Assembly (NCBI GenBank): GCA_964036155.1
Contig: OZ038423.1
Span: 63,441,249 to 63,505,248 of the forward strand
Source: Diploscapter coronatus
Lineage: Eukaryota > Nematoda > Chromadorea > Rhabditida > Rhabditidae
Length of the DNA stretch: 64,000 nt
Reading direction: 5' to 3'
Shown here: positions 33,749 to 45,127 of the stretch, one piece after another
Layout: each line of letters begins with the position of its first letter
Position numbering within the stretch: the first letter of the stretch is position 1
Position numbers and translations under genes: made by a program
Notes under the pieces: model-generated
Seen by the model: the letters and a program-made list of their open reading frames with translations, nothing else
Told to the model about the DNA's origin: nothing
Database searches by the model: none

Positions 33749-36700
33749 ACTTGGGCAGAGTGCGCCCGTGTCCTGCATCGAAGCAGAGGAAAAAGAATAC
33801 ATTCTGATAATAACAAGGAGGAGCTGAAATTTGAGGAAAGCGACTACTTGGACGGCAGAATGATGATCGGCAGGACATCCGCTGTCAGCATCAATTCTGT
33901 CGTGAGTTGATCTCTTCTAACGTTTCAGAAAAGATTTTCTAATGAAATCGGACTTGAAACTTTTTCTAAATTTTTTCATCGCACCGCACCGCAAAAATAG
34001 GTCTGTACTGCAGTTGCGGTGGAAAAGTCTCAGTCTGAATGAAATTTTGCTGTTCTTTTTTCTCATTGGTCTCCTTTTTCGGCATTCTAGAAACCTAAAG
34101 CAGAGCGGCAAGTACATGAAGCCAGGATTGGTGTGTAAGATTAGGAGAGGATAGGGAAATTCTCGATCACTTTTACGCTATACACTATTTCTTCATGTTT
34201 CGTCGTTATGACGTCGCGACATGTTAAAATTCTCAAAAAAATTTTTTTATAAATTTAAAGACAAATCTGAAGCTTTAGCGAATTCATTAGAAATAAACGT
34301 CTTTTCTTTCAAAAGAATGACTCAAAATTGCAGAGCTCGATGCCACAGCAGATGCACAAATGCGGGGACTTCGAAGTGCTGGAGATTAAGCCGAGCAGGA
34401 GCAGACCGCCCCATCGCGGTAGCCTTCAATACATCAATAAGGAGATCAAACTAGGCGAGGTTAGTCATTGCCGCCTGTCCAATCACTGAATGATGAATGA
34501 ATTGCAGGTGAATGCTGTCAACGTCGACCTCCAAGTGGAGCTGTCTTGGGGAAGATTCACCAAAGTCACGCTGCGAGAAATTCCTCAGTAAGGCATTTTT
34601 ATTGAAGAAAAATTGATTTCAAGTAATTGTAGGAGAAATTTGCGAAGAACTCGCATAAAGTCTACTTTCCCATGAGTACTTTTCCCCAAATGATATTTCC
34701 TTTCTAAGTTTAAAAGATGTATCAACTTTGAAATAAATGCACTCGTATCCCCACTCCATGACGACTAATTAGATGAAGATAGCATTATGAGTTTTGCAGA
34801 AAACTCGTCGCAGACTACTTTCCTATAAAATAGTTGATTTATTTCCACCTAGCTCTGATCCATATCTCCAATTCATCAATCAGCAACAAGTGATAATTTC
34901 AGATTCCTGGCGAACGCGTTCAACATAATCAGTCGGAAAGGCAAATGCACCGAGGGCATCTTCCGAAAGGAGGGCAACTCGGCCAGAATCAACAGCATCA
35001 ACACTTATGTACGTTCGATTCATTCATTCTTCTCTAGTTCTCCCCAGTTCAGGCCCTGTTCCTGGGCCAGCAGAAAATCCCCCCAAATTTCTCCGAGCAC
35101 ATCCACGATGTCTGCACGCTCGTCAAACGATTCCTCAGGGAACTCAAGGTAATTTTTTTCTTGTATAATCTAGGGAAAAATCACCAGAGGCAAAACTCGT
35201 TTGAAATGATCAATATTGCTTCCTGCATTCAGAAGCCTCTGATCGACTCGCCCGCAGTGATGAGGAATCTGATCGAGCTGGCCAAGAAGAAAACGCCCGT
35301 GAGTGATCGATGCAGTGCTCCAGAATCCAATGAGTCTCCCCATTCAGATATCGCAATTCGAGTTCTCCTCTGCATTCGAAGTGCAGTTCACAGACAGGAA
35401 GAGGAAGGCAGAACCGATGTCCCTGCCTCACATCGGCACGCTGGGGTTCTTCATGCGACAGCTCTACAAAGTAAGGATTCTTGATAAAAGCGGCATATTT
35501 TGGTTGGTGACCTTTTGTAGATTTCACCGGGTTGCATTACCACTTTCAAAATTCATTTCATTTTGGGATTAATTGTAAATGGCCAGCCATAAGAACCAGA
35601 AGCCATGCTGAATCAAGAGTGTGATTTTTCTTACTGTTTCGTGTGGCTTTTGGGTCTAGGGCTTCAAGTGACAAAAGTTTAGCTAATAACATTAGAATAA
35701 TAGTCAAATTGTGGAAGATCCATGCAAATAATTGCAGCTCTCTCTGCATTCGATGTACAACCAGATGACGATCGAGAACATGGCCACTGTGTTCGCTCCA
35801 GCCATTTTCAACGACGATGTGTCGAGAGAGAAGAAGCGAAGGGACAACAGAAAGGAGAAGAAGGGATCAGCGGTAGTTCATTTACATCAAGGATAACTGA
35901 ACTATCGAGTCGAAATTGAAGAGGAAAATATTAAATCGCAAATCTCGCATCAAAAACTTTCATTTTGTTTCCCACCTAACCGATAAATGAAAGTTTCAAC
36001 TTTTGGAAAGAGCAGACGCGAGAAAGAATATGTTAAATTTTCCCACTATTCAAAGAATAATTTTCTACTTTCTATCAGTGAGTCTAGATTATGAATTATG
36101 TGAGGTAGAGGAGATTATCGTTCTTTTCTGCAACAATATGCGGAATTTTTAAATAACTTAATTTCAGGAAGATCTCTTGATTATGAAGATGGACGAAGTT
36201 ACGCAGAGAATCCCCGTCATCAAGATGCTGATAGAGCATGCCAATTGGATCGGAGTGCCCTCGCGACCGTACGTGACGAGTCAGTGTCAGTCTGTCGGGA
36301 GAAGCAGCTTGGGCTGCGCGACTACAGGCACAAGCACAGAGACAGAGGCCAGTCTGAAGGAGGAGAACAACTCGGCTGCAGACAAAACCATGGCTAATCT
36401 CGAAATGATTAAGTGCAGATCCAGCTCCTGCATTCCAAGACTACGGTATCATACACTTTTGAAGATACGAAAACTCTGCAAGGTTGTGCTAGCCATCGTA
36501 GGATTTTTGCACCAATTTCCTCTTCGGTATTTCAATAGAAAATAACGGGCGACATGAGATATTAAATAATTTCTAGATCTGAGGTGGTAACAAGCCGCAC
36601 AAAATTCTCTGTCCTTGATATTTCTGAATACTTTATTTGTATGTTTCAGCAGCCCAGGCTCTGGCATCTCGACCAACTGCACGGACAACTCGTCTTCCAT

Positions 36701-38532
36701 GCAGCCAAAGCTCTCCCTCATCGATAACTTGTTCTACAGAGACAAGGAGAACCGGCCCAATTTGGCACTCACAAAGGCTGATAAACTCACTCCGAAACAG
36801 TCCAGACAGGACAAGGCATTTGAGGTCGGTTTACAACTCGTTTATGTAAGAAGGTTGATCTTCAATTATTCTGGAAAGTTCTTACAGCTTTTTTTTACCA
36901 ACTTTCATATAAAAAATGTGTGACTTTTCAAAGAAGTCCCAAAAAGCGATTTGATAAGATGTACATTTTGAGAAAAACATTCTAATCGATAAAAAATTGA
37001 CTATTTGCTCATGAATGTTGTAAAATATAATTTTCTTTTCACTGACGAAAATATCCTCTTTGCAGACAATCCCATATTCGACGCCAGGCTCTGCATTTGT
37101 GGGGAAGACGCGTGTCATTCACGTGCAAACCCCTGATGAGGCGTCTGTAAATCACTGGTCCTCCCCAGTGCTGTCGAGTCGAGACAGTCGGAGCAACCAG
37201 TGTGCATCCACTTCTCAATCTGCGACTGTCTCCCTCCCGACTCCCATCGCTTCGTTCCGAGTTGTCTCCACTCAGAGGACTGATCAGTTCATTGAGGTAG
37301 GATGTTGTTGTAAAAAATGAACAATGAAAGATCACGAGATCACAATATAAAATTGATGGAGAGAAGCGTTTGCTAATTTGCAGTTTCTGAGGAATGGGGT
37401 ATAAGGGAGAGCAACATTTCAAAGTAAAGCTCTCGAATTGGATTGCGTCGTGTTCACATGAATTGTCCAAAGTCGTAGTTTCGTAAATAGTTTTATTTTC
37501 ACTAATTCATCAACTTGGTTAACTTGTTCCTTTGCAGCCACGCCCCCGTCCTCGTCACCGTCTCCCAGCACTCCCCACGTCGACGTCTGGTAGTCTGATT
37601 CCCCAGCGAGTGCACTCTCCGGCTCTGCTGCCTCCTCCACCCACTTCCAACGGAGAGGTCGTCTTCCGCAAACCCGCTCTGCCTTCCTCTGTCCACTCAG
37701 CTGGATTGTCCGCCTCCTCCTCTCACTTCGTCAAGCCAGCTATTCCCAGGCCAGGTAATATTGGGTTTTTATTGTAGCGTTTTCTTCAATAATATCTCGT
37801 TTTTCTAAAATAATTAAAATAGACGAACATGACCACAAGGAAAGAATCAGAAATCGATTTAATTGTGTTGTTTGCTGCAGGGCGCATGCAGAGTCGGCTT
37901 CCTCGTCCACAGGACCAACTCGACGGGGAATTCGCCAATTCGCGGGTCAACATGGAGGCGCTCAAGAAAGGCACTTTCGTGAGTGAAATTCGAGAAAAAA
38001 ATTAGAACAACTAGCTATGGTTGAATACAAAGTAATGTGGGGGTACTTCATCCAATATTGATTATGGCTACTCGTTCAGTTGACATTGGACGCGAATCAG
38101 TCCTCTCGGCCAAGTCTGGCTATGGTGAGCACTCTCGGCCTTGTCCAGTCTGGAGTCAAGGTAAGGTGGAGAAATTTTATTCAACACTTTCAAACTATTC
38201 TCACAAGCATTATCAAAAAAAACAAGTTCAACTAATACGAAGAATAATAGCACCCTTATTTCATTACTTTTCCTTTTCCCACGTATATTCATTCAGAAAG
38301 ATTTACTCTCCGAAAAGAGGAGACTTTCTTCCCTTAATTTTTGCATCTAAAAATTCGAGATTTCAGTAAGTTCGTGAATTAATTATTCTTGCAGGCGTTC
38401 TCTGCGAGAGAAAAGCAAATCAAGCAAGAGCAACAGGAGAGAGAAGGCCACTTCCCCTCTCCCTCGTCCACAGTTACTTCACTGCCTCGATTCGCCTCGT
38501 CCTCCATTAACCGGCCACATATCAGGAAGTAA
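33749..38532 (+). CDS. RhoGAP protein, ARHGAP11 / RGA-3/4 type
   Basis: RhoGAPs of this group switch off RhoA/RHO-1 during cortical contraction and cytokinesis. Exons encode FLANAFNIISRKGKCTEG followed by IFRKEGN with the catalytic Arg finger, then IHDVCTLVKRFLREL with the conserved Lys-Leu-Arg-Glu, and KPLIDSPAVMRNLIELAK. SLHSMYNQMTIENMATVFAP follows with the conserved Asn, then VIKMLIEHANWIGVP, the end-of-domain segment that most resembles ARHGAP11. The remaining two thirds is a low-complexity Ser/Pro-rich tail typical of this family, ending SSINRPHIRK-stop. The intron near 35500 separates GTLGFFMRQLYK from LSLHSMYN. The 5' end is unresolved: the first supported exon (33749-33902, EELKFEESDYLDGRMMIGR) has no clear in-frame upstream start. 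Poly(A) signal at 38611. Confidence 0.85.
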
Positions 38533-39350
38533 TCAAATGCAGCAAACAACCAACAACAAATATACTCGATAATCTAAACTCGGTACAAATTTCCACATTA
38601 CTTTCGCATTAATAAATAGAGCAGCTTATTGCTATTTTAACATTTCTACTCTATAGTGATTCTTCAGTCTGTTCAGTCATTATTTTCAGTGATTTTTACG
38701 ACACTAGATCCTCGAAAATTCCATTGCATTTTCAGGCGGGTTCTCTTTTTTTTCTTCTTGTCATTCTGCAGTATTTCTTCTTTCTTATGGATACGTTTAG
38801 CTAGAATTAGATTGGGGGAAAATGATTTTTGTTGTAACAATAAATATTTTCATTTTTTTGTTAAATTTCTTTTATGATTTGTCGATTTCAAATCGCGCGA
38901 ATATGTGCGGCTATTTGAATATTTTAAATTCGATTATTTCGTTCACTATCCCTCACAGCAATTACGCTCATTAAGGTGTACAAAAATCTAATTTTTTATT
39001 TGCGTTCGCGTTTAACGCAAAAGTCTTAGAATTTGCGTGTGCGTCCAGAAAATTATCTCGGAAAGTGCATTTTGCTTTAGAATTACTTAATAACGCGTTA
39101 TCTTTGCACCTCGGATGCTCACTAGCTTGCCTTCAAATTCCCTTTATCCAAAACTGTCGTCGAATAACGTTTATTTTTTTCTGAAATATAGAAAAAAAAT
39201 CAATTGTTTTAGTTTTTCAATAAATTTATTAAGTATTGCACTGCAGATCAATTGAAATGCACATTTTTCGTATTTTTGAGTAGTGCTTTCAAAGCGACGA
39301 TCTTGTCATCCAAAAATCGATGATAGACAACCAGAACAACCAGATTTGTC
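38533..39350. other. Convergent 3' region between RhoGAP and four-pass genes
   Basis: Holds AATAAA at 38611 (+) for the RhoGAP gene and a - strand AATAAA at 39225-39230 for the four-pass gene. Otherwise T-rich and featureless. Confidence 0.5.
38611..38616 (+). terminator. Poly(A) signal AATAAA of the RhoGAP gene
   Basis: About 79 bp after the stop codon. Confidence 0.6.
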
Positions 39351-40542
39351 CTAAAATGATTTTTTAGCTTTCGTGATGTTTGGCTTGGGGCTTATGACTA
39401 ACGCTGCAAAGGCGAAGAAGAAAGCGACGATTATAGTGGCCATCCAATTAATTCTCGCACCCGTTATCGATAAAATAGTCAAGCCAAACAGAGCCAAAAT
39501 GTACAGCCCAGTTTGTAGAACCAGAATAACTAACTGAGGAATGAGCAATCGAATTTTGTTCATCTAAACTCATAATTTTATGCATACACTATTGTGGTTA
39601 TAAAAACGTGTATTGCGCAACTTTTGAAACTGACATTGAAATTTGATCAAATCTGACTAAAATTGTTGATTAAAAGTATACTAATTTCTGTTATTTATTC
39701 CCTTCAAATTGCCGGACAGGAATAGTAACAATCCAAATCTACCTGAACACCAATTACAGTGAAGATTATGCCTGCCAAATGCAGAAAATGTAGACCAATC
39801 CAGCATCCAACGAATATTTTGTATGTCAACCAATAAAATATTGGGTCATCTCTTCTAATATACTGCAAATGCACATTTTCGTAAAACATTGAAAATATCA
39901 GCACATACAGCCAATGTCTGACGATAGAGCAAGAATTTTTCATGAATATCAGGGTAGATGATTAGCACAATGCCCAGAGTAATGCCCAGAAGGGCTATGA
40001 ATATGCTGATTGCAGAATGAATGTAGATCCATATCTAAATGATAATCCTTGAAAGTTGAATAAACCTAATTTAGAAAATGTATACCAAATTTTAATAATT
40101 CTAACGAAAGAAGTATACACTAAAGAGGGCAATCTTTATCTTCAATGAAAAGCGAAATTGACGAAGGAAGACTTGGCTATATTGAACCGATCTTTATTCT
40201 GCTATTTTGCGCAGATTCGGATATTTTATTCCAGAAATGTTCGTCCTTCGATTATTTCCTTTCTTTTCTGAATGGAAAGAATTGATTTCGTTTTCGTAAA
40301 ATTTCATAGGCCAATTACATTTTTTATTTTTCCCCTTCGAAATCGCTAAATTCATCTTCGTATGTCCTTTCTTGTCATTTTATAAAATTTCTATATAACT
40401 TTTTCATAACGATTCTTTAGTTGTAAATTTCGAAGGATTTATCTACCTGGATGTGCAGCCTGCAATATCGATTAGTCCTCTCCTGATGATCATCAATTAT
40501 GTTGCCGAATGTCGCTTGGTTATCGTGGCGAAGTGATTGCAT
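39351..40542 (-). CDS. Four-pass membrane protein of unknown function
   Basis: Four exons can be chained. MQSLRHDNQATFGNIIDDHQ is a cytosolic N-terminus. IWIYIHSAISIFIALLGITL then starts TM1, running on as GIVLIIYPDIHEKFLLYRQ. YIRRDDPIFYWLTYKIFVGC leads to TM2 (CWIGLHFLHLAGIIFTVIGV). The last exon, MNKIRLLIPQLVILVLQTGL, contains TM3 and TM4 (INWMATIIVAFFFAFAALVI) and a short basic tail, SPKPNITKAKKSF. About 180 residues. The intron after exon 1 is about 400 bp. I do not recognise the family; the architecture resembles the many small four-helix membrane proteins of nematodes. TM3/TM4 could also be read as one protein end only, so topology is inferred from hydrophobicity. Confidence 0.72.
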
Positions 40543-41527
40543 TCTTGCGATAATATTCGAAAAGGTACCTTGAATTTATGTTGCAGCAATAATTAGCGAA
40601 ACTAGCACTCGAAATATCCGAATATTTATCAGCATTATAGCAGAGCTTTATTATGCGTTGATCGAAATTTCAGGATGTCCGTTTCGAATTGAAACCGAAC
40701 AACTGCTCGGTCAGCATCACTTTTTCTCCATTCTTCTCTTATTTTATCTTTGTCCTTCACTGCCTCTTCATTCCTTTGATCTCAATCTTTTTCTATTTAT
40801 TCTTTATGTCTTCACACTATCGATGAAACATTATCTGCTAAGTAACACCCGCCAACAAATTCATAATGAAGTTAAACATTAGTTGCTGATTCGATACTTT
40901 TCGGTAAAATATGACTTTATTGAGCTATAAATTTTGTTTTAGTCAGACTGGCTAAAATGTGATTAAGAGTGCGCAATAATCAATATGCATTAGCTAATAG
41001 TCGTCGATTTCAGGTGCCATTTCTGAGTTTCAATGATTTTTTCAACGACTGAGGCTAAAATGCTATTTCTCTACTTCAATTTGTTTCACGTTATTCTGCA
41101 TTTTTATCCAAGTCAGGGATGTTCTTAATTCTAACTCCGATTCAGAATTTTTCAAAATCAAAACTCTGAACAGTCTGATTCAAACACATTTCGTTTGACT
41201 GACTGAAATAGTATTCAATAGTTTTTATATTTAATTTCAAAAGAAGAACAACATTGCAAGTGCACAACGTGAAATCGATATTTTACATGCTGAATGTCTT
41301 GATTTTTCCTCGATCAGAAAAGAAATAATCAAAATGACATCTCGCTGCAAAAGACACAAAGAAGGGCTTCAAATTTTACAACGGTTCGAGATAAGCAACA
41401 CGCGGAAGACTTTTTATTGAAGTAGCAACCTATCGGGGGCTCATTTCGAGAGGCAGCTTCCATCGGTGAAAAGCTAACCCTGCAGTAGGTCTGATTTCCG
41501 CCGATTTTTCGGTAGTTTGAAACGAAA
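40543..41527. other. Divergent intergenic region (four-pass gene / lipase)
   Basis: AT-rich with no exon recognised. An acceptor-like CGGTAG lies 12 nt before the lipase ATG. Confidence 0.45.
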
Positions 41528-44220
41528 ATGCTTTTACTCTTATTACTGCCTGCATTGATACTAGCAAATCCCATCGAAAGGCCCGAATATGAAGACTATT
41601 CAGGTAGTATTGATCTATTTTGCAAGATTTAGTTTAACTTCAATGCAGACTCACTCGCGAGAAATAACTTCTGGGCAATGTGCAATATGTTTGGCGCAAG
41701 TGACATTCAGGGCTGCTTCAACAAGTATTTCAACAATTCGGTTACGGTATGTTGATTATTTTCGATCTACAAGTTTCTTTCAACAATAAAACATGCAAAT
41801 AAAGTTTAAATCTGCCACTAAGTTTAGGCAGCAGCAATATAACGACGCGCGTCTTTCTTCAATATGACGGCGCGATTTTCATCAAATAACACGATTCATC
41901 TTTAGAAAATCGCGTCGTCATATTGTAGAAAGAACTCGCCGTCCTGCCGCAATTTTGTCACTTCCCTAAATTTGTCATTAAAAATAATAATACTTTTCAT
42001 ATTATTTTAGAATTTGATAACCTGCCATTGTAAATTAATTACTTATCAAATTGGCAGTCATGAAAATTTAGTTATTCGAGTTTACAAAACGTCCATTCTC
42101 ACTAACTGTAACGGCGAAATTTCAGCTACGACGAAAAGTCAGCGTGAAATGTGATCTGATTCCTACTGACTCGTGCGTTGGCTATTCTGCAGTCGACACT
42201 AATAATAGGGTAACTTTTCCTATGCGTATTTCTATGATTGAGAAATGGAGCACTCACAATCAAATATAGAAGCTAACAAAATTTTGGGAGCGCGTAAAAA
42301 TTTCTAAACTTCTATTCTTTTGTTCATTGGCATCATTTGATCTGAGCGACCGAGATTTAGCTGGTTTACATAATAATAATTTAGTATATTCAAAATTTAT
42401 CTTCCAAATTAAATCCAGCTCGAACCGTAATAAGTAATTAGGCTGGATATGACTTGAAAATACTCTGTTCCAAATTTTCAAACTTTTATTCATCGCTATT
42501 GGTGTACAAAATTCTGAATTGGAATTTTCGAATTCAATCTTTATTTCCAAAGAAAAATGAACTATACATTGAAGATCGTGCACATCTGATTCTGATGTTT
42601 TATGCGAGTTTTATGGTCAAGAAAGCATAGAAACTACGAGTCGTCCGGTTTAATTTGTTTGATTACTCTTCCCGAAATATCATTTCTTGTATCCGGCATT
42701 GATAAGATTTGTGTCGCAGTCAGAAAACACAAAAGACATCAATATTTTATGTCGCATTATGTCGATTTTTACTGAATACCCTGAAATTTTACAATCGGAT
42801 GATAAATTCAAACATTAACGATGACTCTAATGATGAAAGAACGCATTTACTGTGACATAATTTCCGCCTCGTTTCTAGCTATTTCTAGCCACAAAATAAA
42901 TCGACTAAAATTAAACTAGATAGCATTTTACCGAGATAGTTGAATCTAGGGGTATGAAATCAGTATCCAGAGATGCACAAAGCTTTCCTCTCAAAATTGA
43001 TAATTGCAATCTAAACATGATCGAATAGTGCCAAGATAATTGAGAAAAAATTGTGGAACCTAAGATAGGAATTTAGTCGAAAATTGAGAAATATGTATTG
43101 ATAGATGATTTTTCTCCTAAAATGTGAAATTACTCGAAACTTTAGTCTATTTTTACTCGAGGCCAGAATCGCGAAGTTCAATTCTAAAATTTTCGAAGTC
43201 AAATCTCATGCTTTCTTGATCAGTATCATAGTTCTCAGTCAGCTAGAAAAGCTCACAATATATTATTATTATTTAGGCTATCATTCTCGTGTTCCGAGGA
43301 ACAGTCGGTGGCCTGCAGTTGATCTACGAATCGATTGAAACTGCCTATGACGCAAATGTACCATGGATTGGAGGTTGCCTTCTTGCACTTTTTCAAATAG
43401 AATTTTTATGTGAGTAATTTCAGGAGGGAATGTCAGTAAATACTTCCGCGATGCGTTTGTGGGTTAGTTCAGAATTTTCTACAATTTTCGAAGGAAAATA
43501 CCTAAATTTTCTAGACATTTGGAACGGTGGGATGAAGGATGACTTCACGTATCTGAAGCAGAGATATCCCTCATACAAACTGTGGGTGATTGGACATTCG
43601 CTTGGAGGGGCGATGGCCTCCCTCTGCTCGTCTTACATCGTTGCAAATGGACTATTCGCTTCTGTTGACGTATTTACTCTGAATCAATTGAGCTACGGTA
43701 ACACAAAATTGTAGATGATGTCGTACACGTTTGGACAGCCAAGAGTCGGTGACGCTAACTACGCGAATTGGCACGATACCATCGTTAAAACTGCATATCG
43801 AGTCACTCATTACAAGGATCCCGTAAGTAACTCTAATTGATGCTTCGCTCATAACATTTACGAGATTGTTATTTATCTGAAATCAGTTTTTCCTCAAACA
43901 TGTTAGATCGTGTAAATGAACTTGATTGCGATGAAGCAAGCGTACTTTTTCCAAAAATTTAGTCATTTTTAGGTCCCACATTTGCCTCTGCTAAATATGG
44001 AGGGTTACAGGCACCACAAAGCTGAGGTAGCCAAATTTATAGTAATTATAAAAAAAGAAATCATGTTTAGGTTTACTACTTAGAAGACATGTCAGCAGGA
44101 CAAACATACACGGTCTGCGATGACGTGCAGGAGAGCAAACTATGCTCGGATAAGAATGCCATAGACGCCAATCTCAACGATCATGGCAGCTACTTCAATT
44201 ATGTGCCAAACTGTCCTTGA
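41528..44220 (+). CDS. Secreted class-3 (fungal-type) lipase
   Basis: Triacylglycerol-lipase-type alpha/beta hydrolase, secreted. The signal peptide MLLLLLLPALILA precedes NPIERPEYEDYS. Later exons give SLARNNFWAMCNMFGASDIQ, a Cys-rich N-terminal segment (CDLIPTDSCVGYSAVD), the oxyanion strand AIILVFRGTVGGLQLIYES, the nucleophile elbow WVIGHSLGGAMASL, SYTFGQPRVGDANYANWHD, the acidic catalytic region THYKDPVPHLP and a terminal NDHGSYFNYVPNCP that should supply the catalytic His. Order and spacing match the large nematode lipase-3 family. About 300 residues with at least seven introns. An intron at about 41750-42125 contains a long hairpin. Poly(A) signal at 44263. The gene is convergent with COASY. 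Confidence 0.92.
41820..41975. mobile_element. MITE-like inverted repeat in a lipase intron
   Basis: The arms share TCTTTCTTCAATATGACGGC on the left and, from the right, TCTTTCTACAATATGACGAC, both followed by GCGATTTTC, around a centre of about 25 bp. Imperfect pairing continues outward to 41822 and 41970. GC-richer than its intron. Confidence 0.7.
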
Positions 44221-45127
44221 AATTCTTGAAATATTTATAGACGAAACTACACTGTAAAATTCAATAAACAATTTCACTTCAGCATAATCTTGTTTTACAG
44301 TTGAAATATGAAATTCATCCCTCAAAATGAAAATACGATGCATACTTTCAACACGATACTTGCTCTCTTTGAATAATTCATGCCTTCTTAAGAGTGGATG
44401 TCAGGAAAAATCAAAGTCATAAGGAAGGGGTGCGGAACAGGGTCCGTCGATTTGGCTGATTTTCACATATATTGTTCAGTTTTTCACGCTGATTCTCATG
44501 GTGATAACCGTTTGTTTTGAAAATCGATTATTGTAGCTCATAAGTTTTTCAGACCTGGCTTCGGGAAAAAATCACAACTTTCCTATTTCTGGATCAAATC
44601 AAATGGGATTTTTTGCTATAAGCTTGTCAAGCCCCACCGATTAATAGAAAAATACTTTTATGGATTTGTCATCACAACGAGAATTTCACTCGCGCCCTCT
44701 AAACCAAGAAATTGTGAATTGTTCGCAAAGTAAGTGATATTTTTCTTCGATTCACAAGTTATGTGGATGGTAGTGAGATAGAATTTGTGATATTTGAGAT
44801 CCTGAAAGAATGAAAGTATTTACTTTACATACTTCAGAGTTGTTTTATCGGGTTGTGATTTTGCATTTCTTTCTAATGTATTAGAAGTTTTACAATAAAG
44901 CTTCATTTTTAAAGTCGAATAATTTATTGCTTATTGTGGCGTGATTTAATTGAAATACCTATTGCCTAGCACAACCCTATTTTTAACCTTTTGCCATTTT
45001 GACACAAAGATAAATATAATCGTGAAGGGATATGAGAATTAAGGAGATTCGAAAGTTTAGAATCTCGATTGTCATTGATAAGATTATTGGAAAGAAATGC
45101 AATTCTACCCACTTTCAAGCATTATGA
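44221..45127. other. Convergent 3' region between lipase and COASY
   Basis: Contains AATAAA for the lipase at 44263 and a - strand AATAAA candidate at 44923-44928 for COASY. No exon recognised. Confidence 0.5.
44263..44268 (+). terminator. Poly(A) signal AATAAA of the lipase gene
   Basis: About 43 bp after the stop codon. Confidence 0.65.

Noticed and set aside
33703..33810. ATG at 33703 as the RhoGAP start
   Set aside because: The frame MFPNKWVAGDIVIAVDLG ends at a stop before the recognised exon; a 28-nt intron would be needed to join it.
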